From Bacillus wiedmannii (GTDB lineage Bacteria; Bacillota; Bacilli; Bacillales; Bacillaceae_G): 64,000 bases of DNA. Every line of letters begins with the position of its first letter. Within the stretch, counting starts at the first letter, position 1. Below, one piece after another: positions 46,238-54,789 of this stretch. The position numbers and the translations under genes were made by a program. A model generated the notes under the pieces. It searched no databases. It was not told the origin of the DNA and saw only the letters and a program-made list of their open reading frames with translations. The stretch is from positions 62,001-126,000 of the forward strand of contig NZ_LOBC01000061.1 in assembly GCF_001583695.1 (NCBI RefSeq). The letters are read 5' to 3'.

Positions 46238-46283
46238 GAATAGCAATCAACCGTTGCTATTCATCCATCTTCTACTATATAAT
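46238..46283 (+). promoter_or_regulatory. Promoter of the ABC-F gene with an operator-like inverted repeat
   Basis: TTGCTA (46254-46259), an 18-base spacer and a perfect TATAAT (46278-46283). The inverted repeat GAATAGCAA / TTGCTATTC (46238-46246 with 46254-46262) covers the -35, so a repressor bound there would block transcription. Without further data it may also be a plain hairpin. Confidence 0.6.
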
Positions 46284-46378
46284 AGCTATAGTCTACAATA
46301 ATTGAGTCGTAATATGCGATTTTTTAAGACAATCGGTGAGAAAACGCTGAAATAAGCGGTATTAGTAGGAGGACACAA

Positions 46379-48004
46379 ATGATTACAGTAAGTAACGTTA
46401 GTTTGCGTTTCGCGGATCGCAAATTATTTGAAGATGTTAACATAAAATTCACGCCAGGTAACTGCTACGGTTTAATCGGAGCAAACGGTGCGGGTAAATC
46501 AACATTTCTAAAGATTTTATCTGGAGAAATCGAACAATCAACAGGTGATATACATATTACGCCAGGTGAGCGTCTAGCAGTATTAAAACAGAACCACTTC
46601 GAATATGAAGAGTTCCCAGTATTAGAAACAGTAATTATGGGTCACACGCAACTTTATAAAGTAATGCAAGAGAAAAATGCCATTTACATGAAAGAAGACT
46701 TTAGTGATGAAGATGGTATGCGTGCTGCTGAACTTGAAGGTGAGTTCGCGGAGCTTAACGGTTGGGAAGCAGAATCAGAAGCTGCAATCCTTCTTAAAGG
46801 TTTAGGTATTGGTGAAGATGTTCATGATAAGAAATTGTCAGAATTAACTGGGGCAGAGAAAGTAAAAGTATTACTTGCTCAAGCATTATTCGGTAAACCT
46901 GACATTCTATTACTAGATGAGCCTACCAACCACTTGGACTTAAAAGCGATTCAATGGTTAGAAAACTTCTTAATGAACTTTGAAAATACAGTAATCGTTG
47001 TATCCCATGACCGTCACTTCTTAAATAAAGTTTGTACGCACATGGCTGATCTTGATTTCGGTAAAATTCAACTTTATGTTGGTAACTATGACTTCTGGTA
47101 TGAGTCAAGCCAATTAGCTTTAAAATTAACACAAGATGCTAATAAGAAAAAAGAAGAGAAAGTAAAAGAGTTACAAAACTTCATTGCACGCTTTAGCTCA
47201 AACGCATCTAAAGCGAAACAAGCAACTTCTCGTAAAAAATTATTAGATAAAATTACATTAGATGATATTAGACCATCATCACGTCGTTACCCATTTGTTG
47301 GCTTTACACCTGAGCGTGAAATAGGAAATGACTTATTAACTGTTGAAGGTCTTTCTAAAACAATTGATGGTGAAAAAGTGTTAGATAATGTGTACTTCAC
47401 TTTAAATAAAGGTGATAAAGTTGCATTTATCGGTCGTAACGATATTGCGATGACAACATTATTTAAAATCCTTATGGGTGAAATGGAGCCAGATAGCGGT
47501 TCATTCAAATGGGGCGTTACAACATCTCAATCTTACTTCCCAAGAGATAACTCTAAATACTTTGAGAACAGTGACTCCAACTTAGTTGATTGGTTACGCC
47601 AATTCTCTCCACAAGATGAGTCAGAAAGCTTCTTACGTGGTTTCTTAGGCCGTATGTTATTCTCAGGTGAAGAAGTTAAGAAGAAAGTTTCTGTATTATC
47701 TGGAGGCGAAAAAGTTCGTTGTATGCTATCTAAAATGATGTTAAGTGGTGCGAACGTAATCACACTTGACGATCCAACGAACCACTTAGACCTTGAGTCT
47801 ATCACTGCATTAAACAACGGTTTAATCGCATTTAAAGGTACAATGTTATTCACATCTCATGACCATCAGTTCGTACAAACAATTGCAAACCGCATTATCG
47901 AAGTAACGCCAAACGGTGTAATCGATAAAGAGGCTACTTACGATGAGTTCTTAGAAAATGAAGAACTTCAAAAACAAGTAGAAGCAATGTACAAAGGTCA
48001 ATAA
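46379..48004 (+). CDS. ykpA: ABC-F family ATPase, YkpA type
   Basis: A 541-residue ABC-F protein, the same length as YkpA. Two ATPase domains are joined by a linker of about 80 residues (LTQDANKKKEEKVKELQNF). Domain 1 has Walker A GANGAGKSTFLKIL, signature-like LTGAEKVKVLLAQA and Walker B ILLLDEPTNHLDL. Domain 2 has a degenerate Walker A, IGRNDIAMTTLFKIL, with no lysine, but a proper LSGGEKVRCMLSK signature and LDDPTNHLDLE with Asp where Glu is usual. ABC-F proteins act on ribosomes and not in membranes; this branch is tied to translation or RNA helicase quality control, not clearly to resistance. ATG 46379 follows GGAGG. Confidence 0.92.
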   Translation: MITVSNVSLRFADRKLFEDVNIKFTPGNCYGLIGANGAGKSTFLKILSGEIEQSTGDIHITPGERLAVLKQNHFEYEEFPVLETVIMGHTQLYKVMQEKNAIYMKEDFSDEDGMRAAELEGEFAELNGWEAESEAAILLKGLGIGEDVHDKKLSELTGAEKVKVLLAQALFGKPDILLLDEPTNHLDLKAIQWLENFLMNFENTVIVVSHDRHFLNKVCTHMADLDFGKIQLYVGNYDFWYESSQLALKLTQDANKKKEEKVKELQNFIARFSSNASKAKQATSRKKLLDKITLDDIRPSSRRYPFVGFTPEREIGNDLLTVEGLSKTIDGEKVLDNVYFTLNKGDKVAFIGRNDIAMTTLFKILMGEMEPDSGSFKWGVTTSQSYFPRDNSKYFENSDSNLVDWLRQFSPQDESESFLRGFLGRMLFSGEEVKKKVSVLSGGEKVRCMLSKMMLSGANVITLDDPTNHLDLESITALNNGLIAFKGTMLFTSHDHQFVQTIANRIIEVTPNGVIDKEATYDEFLENEELQKQVEAMYKGQ

Positions 48005-48013
48005 TAAATGATG

Positions 48014-48048
48014 AAAAACCTCGCTCTCTTTATGAGAGCGAGGTTTTT
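48014..48048 (+). terminator. Intrinsic terminator of the ABC-F gene
   Basis: A 15-bp perfect stem (48014-48028 with 48034-48048), A-run before and T-run after. Confidence 0.93.
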
Positions 48049-48050
48049 TA

Positions 48051-48532
48051 TAATCTTTTATTTTATGAATTGTGAATAATTATACAGAAATAACTTTAGA
48101 GAAGAAAAGACCTTTTGATGTTATATATAGAGAAAGGACTGTATCAAGAATAAACTTGAAATATATGAAGGAATTTAGTATACACCGAAAAAAACAAATA
48201 CTATCTATTGTGAATTTCGTTATATTACATTAATGTTCCAGAACTGGAGACATATTTATTTGCGAAGCAGTAAAGAAAGGTTTATAGTATGTGGAGTCAT
48301 AATTAGTGGATGAGACTTGGGAGAAAACAGAAAATGTTACAAATTTATTTTATTAAATAGAAACCAAGGTCAAAATGTCTAGAAAGAAATGGTTGAATAA
48401 ATACTAGCTTCAAATTATAATTACTAATATTCTTCATTTAGTTAAACAAACAAAATCTATTTGAAGATAAAAAATTGAATAGAGACAGACTTATAAAAAA
48501 ATAAGCCTTGGATGATCAAAAGAGGTGGAGAG
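48051..48532. other. Intergenic region before the lipoteichoic acid synthase gene
   Basis: No gene is visible. A possible promoter is TTGAAA (48156-48161), a 17-base spacer and TATACA (48179-48184), which would leave a 349-base leader; I see no known riboswitch in it. The only other feature is the strong AGAGGTGGAG site before ltaS. Confidence 0.5.
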
Positions 48533-50506
48533 ATGAAACAATTACTATTAAAGAGTAAGCGAGTGTTAAGCAATCACTTTGGATTTTTCGTGTTTGCCAT
48601 TATTTTATTTTGGTTAAAAACATACGCAGCATATGTGACAGAATTTAATTTAGGGATATCCAACACAATCCAAAAGTTTTTACTGTTTTTCAACCCGTTA
48701 AGCTCAGCAGTTTTATTTTTAGGGCTCGCATTATTCGCAAAGGGGAAACGTGCTTACATTTGGTTAATTGTTATTAATTTGTTAATGTCTATACTGCTAT
48801 ACGCAAACGTAGTATATTATCGCTTTTTCAGTGACTTTATTACGTTCCCGACATTAACACAAACGAATAACTTTGGAGATTTAGGTGGTAGTATTTTTGC
48901 ATTGCTACACGCATATGATCCACTATATTTCTTAGATACAATCATTTTAATCGTTTTAGTTGCAACAAAATTTGCAAATCCAAAACCAATTCGTGTTGCG
49001 AAACATAAAGTATCACTAGTATTTGTAGCAGGTATTTTATTATTCAGCATTAATTTAGGTCTTGCAGAATCCGATCGTCCTGAATTATTAACAAGAACAT
49101 TTGATCGCAATTACATTGTGAAATATTTAGGGGCATACAACTATACGATTTATGATGGCATTCAAAGTGCGAAAGCATCAACAGAACGAGCGTTAGCTGA
49201 TGGAGATAATATGACAGAGGTTAGAAATTATCTTGCATCAACATATGCAAGTCCTAATCCTGAGTACTTCGGTAAAGGAAAAGGAATGAACGTAATTTAT
49301 ATTCATTTAGAATCATTCCAAAACTTTTTAATTGATTATAAATTAAACGGGCAAGAAGTTACACCGTTCTTAAATTCATTTACAAAAGATGCGAATACGC
49401 TATACTTTGATAACTTCTTCCATCAAACAGGACAAGGTAAAACATCTGATGCTGAGTTCATGCTAGAAAACTCAATGTATGGGTTACCACAAGGATCTGT
49501 TTTTACAAATAAAGCTCATAACACGTATCAATCAGCGCCAGCTATTTTAGGTCAACAAGGATACACATCAGCTGTATTCCATGGTAATTACAAAACGTTC
49601 TGGAACCGTGATGATATTTATAAATCATTTGGTTTCAATAAATTTTTTGATGCGTCATACTATGATATGAATGAAAAAGATGTAGTAAACTATGGATTAA
49701 AAGATAAACCGTTCTTTAACGAATCAATTCCGTTATTACAAACATTGAAACAACCGTTCTATACGAAGTTCATTACGTTATCGAACCATTTCCCTTATCC
49801 AATTGATAAAGCGGAAGCAACAATTGAACCAGCGACTACAGGTGATTCATCAGTAGATACGTACTTCCAAACAGCACGTTATTTAGATGAGTCTGTAAAA
49901 GGATTTTTGGATTACTTGAAACAATCTGGTTTATACGATAACTCAATTATCGTTATGTACGGTGATCATTACGGTATTTCAGATAACCATGGCGCAGCAA
50001 TGTCTCAAGTAATGGGTAAAGAAATGAACTCATTTGAAAATGCACAACTGCAACGTGTGCCATTAATCATTCGTGTTCCAGGAATGAAGGGCGGCGTACA
50101 ACATCAATACGGCGGAGAAATTGATGTTCTGCCGACACTATTACACTTACTAGGTACAGATACGAAAAATTATGTCCAGTTCGGATCAGATTTATTATCA
50201 CCAGAGCATAAACAAGTTGTTCCATTCCGTAACGGTAACTTCGTAAGTCCAACAGTTACTGCACTGAATGGAAAATACTATGATACAGCTACTGGTGAAT
50301 CTGTAGAATTAACAGACGAAATAAAACAAAATGAACAAATGGTTCAAAAATCACTGAAATACTCTGACCAAGTCGTAAACGGTGACTTATTACGATTCTA
50401 TACACCGGAAGGATTTACACCGGTCGATCGTTCGAAGTACAACTATAACCATCGTGACAAAAATAAAACGAAGGTAAAGACGACTGAAGACGGAGAAACG
50501 AAATAA
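48533..50506 (+). CDS. ltaS: Lipoteichoic acid synthase (LtaS type)
   Basis: A 657-residue membrane enzyme that builds polyglycerolphosphate chains on a glycolipid anchor from phosphatidylglycerol. Five membrane segments fill residues about 15-180; AKA at 213-215 resembles the signal-peptidase cleavage site of LtaS proteins; the outer sulfatase-like domain then follows. Catalytic Thr304 is in GQGKTSDAEFMLEN, the metal ligand Glu260 in VIYIHLESFQNF and the Asp-His pair in MYGDHYGISDNHGAA. These map on the LtaS Thr300 and Glu255 of S. aureus. The metal is usually manganese. Start ATG 48533 follows AGAGGTGGAG; an ATG at 48512 has none. Next to it, convergent, is a TerC protein. Confidence 0.95.
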   Translation: MKQLLLKSKRVLSNHFGFFVFAIILFWLKTYAAYVTEFNLGISNTIQKFLLFFNPLSSAVLFLGLALFAKGKRAYIWLIVINLLMSILLYANVVYYRFFSDFITFPTLTQTNNFGDLGGSIFALLHAYDPLYFLDTIILIVLVATKFANPKPIRVAKHKVSLVFVAGILLFSINLGLAESDRPELLTRTFDRNYIVKYLGAYNYTIYDGIQSAKASTERALADGDNMTEVRNYLASTYASPNPEYFGKGKGMNVIYIHLESFQNFLIDYKLNGQEVTPFLNSFTKDANTLYFDNFFHQTGQGKTSDAEFMLENSMYGLPQGSVFTNKAHNTYQSAPAILGQQGYTSAVFHGNYKTFWNRDDIYKSFGFNKFFDASYYDMNEKDVVNYGLKDKPFFNESIPLLQTLKQPFYTKFITLSNHFPYPIDKAEATIEPATTGDSSVDTYFQTARYLDESVKGFLDYLKQSGLYDNSIIVMYGDHYGISDNHGAAMSQVMGKEMNSFENAQLQRVPLIIRVPGMKGGVQHQYGGEIDVLPTLLHLLGTDTKNYVQFGSDLLSPEHKQVVPFRNGNFVSPTVTALNGKYYDTATGESVELTDEIKQNEQMVQKSLKYSDQVVNGDLLRFYTPEGFTPVDRSKYNYNHRDKNKTKVKTTEDGETK

Positions 50507-50511
50507 ATATT

Positions 50512-50542
50512 AAAAAGCGCTACTCATATGAGTAGCGCTTTT
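50512..50542. terminator. Bidirectional terminator between ltaS and terC
   Basis: AAAAGCGCTACTC / GAGTAGCGCTTTT with a short loop, A and T runs at the two ends, between convergent genes. Confidence 0.9.
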
Positions 50543-50564
50543 GTTTGTACATATAACGTTGTCA

Positions 50565-51236
50565 TTATATAGAATTATCTTTCGTTTTTTGTTTCATCTT
50601 TCCAAAGAATACTACACCGACAATGATAATAATGATAAATACCCATTTTATGAAAGGATTACTTTCGAAAAATCCAGCGAACCATTTCTCATCTACAATC
50701 ATTTTCGCGGCAGTATAAGCTAAAACAGCTGCTCCAATCGTAATGATGACAGGGAACCGGTCCACCCATTTTAAAATTAATGTACTGCCCCATACTACTA
50801 CTGGAATAGATACTAATAGTCCAATGATGACTAAAGAAAAATTGCCATGCGCAGCTCCTGCAACAGCGAGGACATTATCAATTCCCATTAATGCATCAGC
50901 TATAATAATGGTTTTAATAGCAGACCAAAATCCTTCTTCTGCCTTAATATCATGATCTTTACCTTCAGCAATTAATTTGTAAGCGATCCATATAAGGAGT
51001 ACACCACCAATTAGAAGTAGCCCTGGTATTTTTAATAACCAAACGACAACTAAAGTAGCGAGGGCTCTAATCGCGATTGCCCCGATAGTTCCCCAAATAA
51101 TAACTTTCTTTTGCTGATCTTTCGGTAATCGCCTTGCTGCTAACCCAATTACAATGGCATTATCACCGGCTAACACTAAATCAATTACAATGATGGCAAG
51201 TAAGGCAGACAAATATTCGGTTGAAAGAAAATCCAT
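50565..51236 (-). CDS. TerC-family membrane protein (YjbE/YkoY type)
   Basis: A 223-residue membrane protein with seven hydrophobic segments. The TerC marks are the two acidic motifs VIDLVLAGDNAIVIGLAARR and IADALMGIDNVLAVAGAAHG, with Asp residues placed in the membrane. In B. subtilis TerC proteins move manganese out and load it on exported enzymes, LtaS among them. That pairing makes the neighbouring ltaS gene interesting (inference). Start ATG 51236 has AAGGAG ten bases upstream; a GTG at 51242 is the alternative. No manganese riboswitch is visible upstream. Confidence 0.92.
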   Translation of the reverse strand: MDFLSTEYLSALLAIIVIDLVLAGDNAIVIGLAARRLPKDQQKKVIIWGTIGAIAIRALATLVVVWLLKIPGLLLIGGVLLIWIAYKLIAEGKDHDIKAEEGFWSAIKTIIIADALMGIDNVLAVAGAAHGNFSLVIIGLLVSIPVVVWGSTLILKWVDRFPVIITIGAAVLAYTAAKMIVDEKWFAGFFESNPFIKWVFIIIIIVGVVFFGKMKQKTKDNSI

Positions 51237-51292
51237 ATACACATCACTCCTTAAGAGTAATATGTGCTAAAGTGTTGATAATATAAAAAATA

Positions 51293-51316
51293 GGATTGAA
51301 TTTGTATACTCAATCC
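51293..51316 (-). terminator. Intrinsic terminator, leftward
   Basis: Read leftward: GGATTGA, ten bases, TCAATCC and then TATTTTTTA. It follows the hypothetical gene at 51367-51756 and precedes terC. Confidence 0.75.
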
Positions 51317-51366
51317 ATAATTTCTTACTGTATTTTGATATATATGTTTTAATTCCGTATAAGTCG

Positions 51367-51756
51367 CTATTGCAATTTTTTTTGCTTGTCGTTTCTTTTT
51401 CTTAATTTTCGATTCATCTTTTTGATACGATTTTCTTTTCTATTATCCCAGTTATCACTTCTGATTTCATTAATAGATTTATCTTCCTTAGCACGAAAAC
51501 GTCTGACTTTTTTTACAAAGGAAAGGGGGATTTTGCCGATAACACCTTGTTTTTCTAATGAGGCCTCTTTACCTTTATACCAATCAGGATGAGATAATAA
51601 ATAGTCGAAGTCGAATATTAATCTGTACTCTTCATCCATAAAAGTAAACCAGTCTTCTAATGTTCGTTTATTTGTTTGATGAAAATACATAGAGCTAGCA
51701 GTCATGGCACAACACCAGTAACTAAGATCACTCCATAGTACCCATTCATTCGGCAC
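51367..51756 (-). CDS. Hypothetical protein, perhaps truncated
   Basis: A 129-residue frame whose first half holds SDLSYWCCAMTASSMYFHQT and FDYLLSHPDWYKGKE and whose second half is very basic (NRKENRIKKMNRKLRKRNDK). I do not recognise the family. The only start is a GTG without a ribosome site, and the same frame stays open to the left for at least 16 more codons. It begins some 55 bases after the deacetylase terminator. These points suggest that the 5' end of the gene has been lost. Confidence 0.5.
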   Translation of the reverse strand: MPNEWVLWSDLSYWCCAMTASSMYFHQTNKRTLEDWFTFMDEEYRLIFDFDYLLSHPDWYKGKEASLEKQGVIGKIPLSFVKKVRRFRAKEDKSINEIRSDNWDNRKENRIKKMNRKLRKRNDKQKKLQ

Positions 51757-51812
51757 ATCAAGTGCTAAAAATTTGAATTGAATATACGAGAAGTAATACT
51801 CAAAAACGATAA

Positions 51813-51853
51813 AAAAAGACTCAATAACCTACTAGAGGAAATCAAGTCTTTTT
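51813..51853 (-). terminator. Intrinsic terminator of the deacetylase gene, leftward
   Basis: AAAAAGACT and AGTCTTTTT (51845-51853 and 51813-51821) frame a 23-base loop that has its own small CCT/AGG stem; a T-run follows in the leftward direction. Confidence 0.8.
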
Positions 51854-51855
51854 CA

Positions 51856-52683
51856 TTACATACGATTATCATGCCAGAAGTTTAATGGGAAGTGTTCGTT
51901 CTCATTATAGGCTTCTAATTCATATCCTTTTTCTTTCAGTCCTTTTACAATTCCAGGTACTGCTTTAACGGATTGAGGATGAATGTCGTGCATAAGAATA
52001 ACTTCTGTCGGTTTGTTAGCAACGTTTAGAACGTTTTCAACAATTTTAGCTGATGCAGCGTCAACAGGCATTTTGTTATATTTCCAGTCTAAAGAATCAA
52101 TTGTCCAATCCCAAACTTTTAAGCCATTTTCTACAACTTTGTTACGAAGAGCTTCATTTAATCCTGGCATTGAGCCGTAAGAGGGACGAGTTAATACTGG
52201 CGATTTACCTAGAACTCCAGCGATTAAGCCTTGGTCTTCCTTCATTTCATCTACGTAATGACCTTCTGTGTAAAGTTTCTTGTAGTTATGAGTCATACTG
52301 TGCATCCCAACATAGTGGCCTTCAGCATCTTCACGTTTTACAAGATCAGGGAATGCTTTTACGTTTGAACCAATTAGGAAAAATGTTGCTTTTGCATTTT
52401 CTCTCTTTAACATATCTAAAAGCTCAGCTGTGTATTTTCCAGGACCATCATCAAATGTTAAATAAGCGACTTTTCTAACTTGCCCATTATATTGTTTTGG
52501 AGCTTCTTTCGGTGCAAGCGATGATTGAATTTCACTTACAAGTTGAACAGATTTTGCTTCATCCTCTGTACTTGCTAGAGCAATATGTGTTGATCCTAAA
52601 GCCGCTTCGTATGTAAATAATACCCCCGCGCAAATCAACATAGCCCTTTTTACTAAAGTTGTCATTCGAATTCCATTGTGCAT
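51856..52683 (-). CDS. Secreted polysaccharide deacetylase (NodB domain)
   Basis: A 275-residue exported enzyme. A hydrophobic signal segment, AMLICAGVLFTYEAALGSTH, lies near residues 14-33, and a NodB deacetylase domain fills 70-260. The NodB motifs are TFDDGPGKYTAELLDML (metal Asp), HSMTHNYKKLY (metal His pair), RPSYGSMPG, DWTIDSLDW and VILMHDIHP. It should remove acetyl groups from N-acetylglucosamine or N-acetylmuramic acid in peptidoglycan or a related polymer, which often protects against lysozyme. The ATG at 52683 follows GAAGGA. It is a single gene. Confidence 0.9.
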   Translation of the reverse strand: MHNGIRMTTLVKRAMLICAGVLFTYEAALGSTHIALASTEDEAKSVQLVSEIQSSLAPKEAPKQYNGQVRKVAYLTFDDGPGKYTAELLDMLKRENAKATFFLIGSNVKAFPDLVKREDAEGHYVGMHSMTHNYKKLYTEGHYVDEMKEDQGLIAGVLGKSPVLTRPSYGSMPGLNEALRNKVVENGLKVWDWTIDSLDWKYNKMPVDAASAKIVENVLNVANKPTEVILMHDIHPQSVKAVPGIVKGLKEKGYELEAYNENEHFPLNFWHDNRM

Positions 52684-53263
52684 AATTTTCCTTCTCTCTA
52701 TAAAAGTTCTACTCTACTATATTAGCAATTATAGGGAGGTAATTGCAAAAAAACTTTTTTACAAGTGCAAAAAAGTTTGTTCAAAAATATGCAAGATTTT
52801 GTATCAATTGCAGTCTTGAAAAAACAGGGTGATTTTAATGTTTATTATGAAAATTTTCAAGAACCAAATTTTCAAGAATCAAATTGGGTTCTTCTAATAA
52901 TGATGTAGGTGGTTTTTAGGGGAATCGGTATCAAAATGAAAGGGGACTAATCATACTTTTGTATCACTTCATTTTCCTTCCAATTATTGATTCGAATATT
53001 TTTATTTTCTATTAAAATATTGGTATAGAAACAATTAAATTTTGGTCTGGGGAACATTTGATATTATCGGAAGAAATATTTATTACATCTCAACATTTAT
53101 ATAACTGCTTTTATATGAATTTAATACTAAAGTCCTACTATTTATAAACTAATAGGTCTTTCAACTTTGGCAGTTCTCACACTAATGAGGGATGTGAAAG
53201 GAAATATATGTAACCTATAATGATTACTATAAAGCTTTGGAAAATGAAAAGGAGGAGATTTGC
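52684..53263. other. Intergenic region, no clear gene
   Basis: The strand carries a 19-codon frame at 52839-52898 (MFIMKIFKNQIFKNQIGFF) after a weak GGGTG site, containing the direct repeat ATTTTCAAGAA; I do not call it a gene. No promoter pair is obvious. The last 30 bases hold the AGGAGGAG ribosome site of the VOC gene. Confidence 0.4.
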
Positions 53264-53653
53264 ATGAAGAATTGGGTTCAATTTAGAATGGCAAGACCAA
53301 CAGATAAATATGAAGAAGTTATAAGTTTTTATGAGATGGGGTTAGGGTTAAAGCGTATAGGAGAATTTTATAATCATGAAGGATATGATGGGGTTATGTT
53401 TGGATTACCGGATGCCGAGTATCATTTGGAGTTTACAACGCATGTTAATGGAAGTCCATGTCCGGCACCGACAAAAGATAATTTACTAGTTTTTTATATG
53501 CCTAATAAAGATGGAATTGAAAAAATAGTGAATCGATTAAGTAATATGGGCTATCATGAGGTAGAACCAGAAAATCCGTATTGGATAGAGAAAGGGACCA
53601 CAATAGAGGATCCAGATGGTTGGAGAATTGTGCTTATGAATGCATTTGAATAA
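53264..53653 (+). CDS. VOC (glyoxalase/bleomycin-resistance) family protein
   Basis: A 129-residue single VOC domain. It reads QFRMARPTDKYEEVISFYEM, GYDGVMFGLPDAEYHLEFTT and, at the end, TTIEDPDGWRIVLMN, which holds the usual late metal-ligand segment. A metal site is likely from the His and Glu residues at the expected places. Substrates in this family range from methylglyoxal adducts to antibiotics; here it is unknown. ATG 53264 follows AGGAGGAG. Confidence 0.87.
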   Translation: MKNWVQFRMARPTDKYEEVISFYEMGLGLKRIGEFYNHEGYDGVMFGLPDAEYHLEFTTHVNGSPCPAPTKDNLLVFYMPNKDGIEKIVNRLSNMGYHEVEPENPYWIEKGTTIEDPDGWRIVLMNAFE

Positions 53654-53867
53654 AGAAGCTCTTTTTGTATGAAATGGCACGTTTTTATAATGAAACTGGT
53701 ATGAAAATAGGAACGTCTGCGGCAGCGAATTTATTAGCTACTAAACAAATCGAAAAAGAAAAGGTGCGAATTTTAATGTAGTTATAGTTTTTCCGGACGC
53801 AGTGTCTATAGAAGAGTGGTCAGATGTAAAGAGCTTACAAAAAATAAAGAGAGAATCAAACAAATAA
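53650..53867 (+). pseudogene. Frameshifted C-terminal remnant, cysteine-synthase-like
   Basis: One frame reads LYEMARFYNETGMKIGTSAA and ANLLATKQIEKEK and then stops at 53781; the frame two bases along continues smoothly as GANFNVVIVFPDAVSIEEWS and DVKSLQKIKRESNK to a stop at 53867. The joined sequence looks like the end of a fold-II PLP enzyme (cysteine synthase type), where a Gly-Ser/Thr-rich loop and a VVIVFPD strand occur. No upstream half is present. So it is a gene fragment with one frameshift; the family is probable, not sure. Confidence 0.55.
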
Positions 53868-53914
53868 AAGTTCTTTCATATTCTATTTTTTACACTTTGG
53901 GAAATTGATGAAAT

Positions 53915-53945
53915 GAAAACCTGTATATGTAAAATGTACAGGTTT
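53915..53945 (+). terminator. Intrinsic terminator
   Basis: Stem AAAACCTGTA / TACAGGTTTT with an 11-base loop. It seems to be the old terminator of the broken gene at 53650-53867. Confidence 0.8.
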
Positions 53946-54089
53946 TTCGTGGTTGTTTTAGTTATATATAGCAACTATAAAATTTCACATACCGTATTTT
54001 AAAAATACATATAGGAAAACTAAAAAGTAATGTAGAATATATCGTACATACATATATGAAGTCAACATAAAAGATAAAGAGGTGGGTAT

Positions 54090-54773
54090 ATGTTATTTGA
54101 AGAAGTAATGCAACAACTAGAGGAATATGGAACAGAACAAAATCGTAAGATCTTTAAAAATCACGGAGCGAAAGAGCCACTATTCGGAGTTAGTTTTGCC
54201 AATTTAAAATTGTTAAAAAAGAAGATAAAAAAAGATCATGATTTAGCAATTTCGTTATGGAAAACAAAAAATATGGATGCAATGACTTTAGCAACAATGA
54301 TTTTAGAACCAAAGAAAGTTACGACAGAACAGCTAAACAAATGGGTACAGGAAGTTGATTATTATTGTTTAATGGACGTTTTGATGACGGCTATTTGTAC
54401 GTCGCCAATCGCGATAGAAAGAATGGAAGAATGGACAAAGTCTGATGATGAATGGATTGGAAGAGCAGGATGGTCTCTATTAGCAAATATAGCGATTAAA
54501 AATAAAACGTTACATGATGAATTCTTCACTCCGTATCTAGAAGAGATTAAAGCAAATATACATAATGAAAAAAATAGAAAAAAAGAAGCGATGAATAGTG
54601 CTTTAATCGCGATAGGAATTCGTAATGAAGACTTAGAGAGAAAAGCGATTGAAATTGCACGTGAAATTGGGAAAGTACAAGTTGATCATGGGGCAACGTC
54701 ATGCAAAACACCAGACGCAGAACCGTATATACAAAAGGCAAGAGAAAGAGCTGAAAAAAAGAAAGTGAAATAA
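54090..54773 (+). CDS. AlkD-like DNA alkylation repair protein
   Basis: A 227-residue all-helical HEAT-repeat protein of the DNA-alkylation-repair family. The N-terminus is EEVMQQLEEYGTEQNRKIF; the helical repeats hold DVLMTAICTSPIAIERMEEW and DDEWIGRAGWSLLANIAIKN; and a short basic tail ends the protein. AlkD-type proteins excise alkylated purines without base flipping. Whether the key acidic residue is present is hard to judge by eye. ATG 54090 follows AGAGGTG. The nucleotidyltransferase gene starts 16 bases later and probably shares the transcript. Confidence 0.85.
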   Translation: MLFEEVMQQLEEYGTEQNRKIFKNHGAKEPLFGVSFANLKLLKKKIKKDHDLAISLWKTKNMDAMTLATMILEPKKVTTEQLNKWVQEVDYYCLMDVLMTAICTSPIAIERMEEWTKSDDEWIGRAGWSLLANIAIKNKTLHDEFFTPYLEEIKANIHNEKNRKKEAMNSALIAIGIRNEDLERKAIEIAREIGKVQVDHGATSCKTPDAEPYIQKARERAEKKKVK

Positions 54774-54789
54774 GAAAAGGGGAACGGTT

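Noticed and set aside
48184-48532. A possible riboswitch in the long leader before ltaS
   Set aside because: I found no conserved stem set or terminator in it; the distance alone is not evidence.
52839-52898. A 19-codon frame with a direct repeat
   Set aside because: Only a weak GGGTG site and no conservation evidence; chance frame in A+T-rich DNA is more likely.
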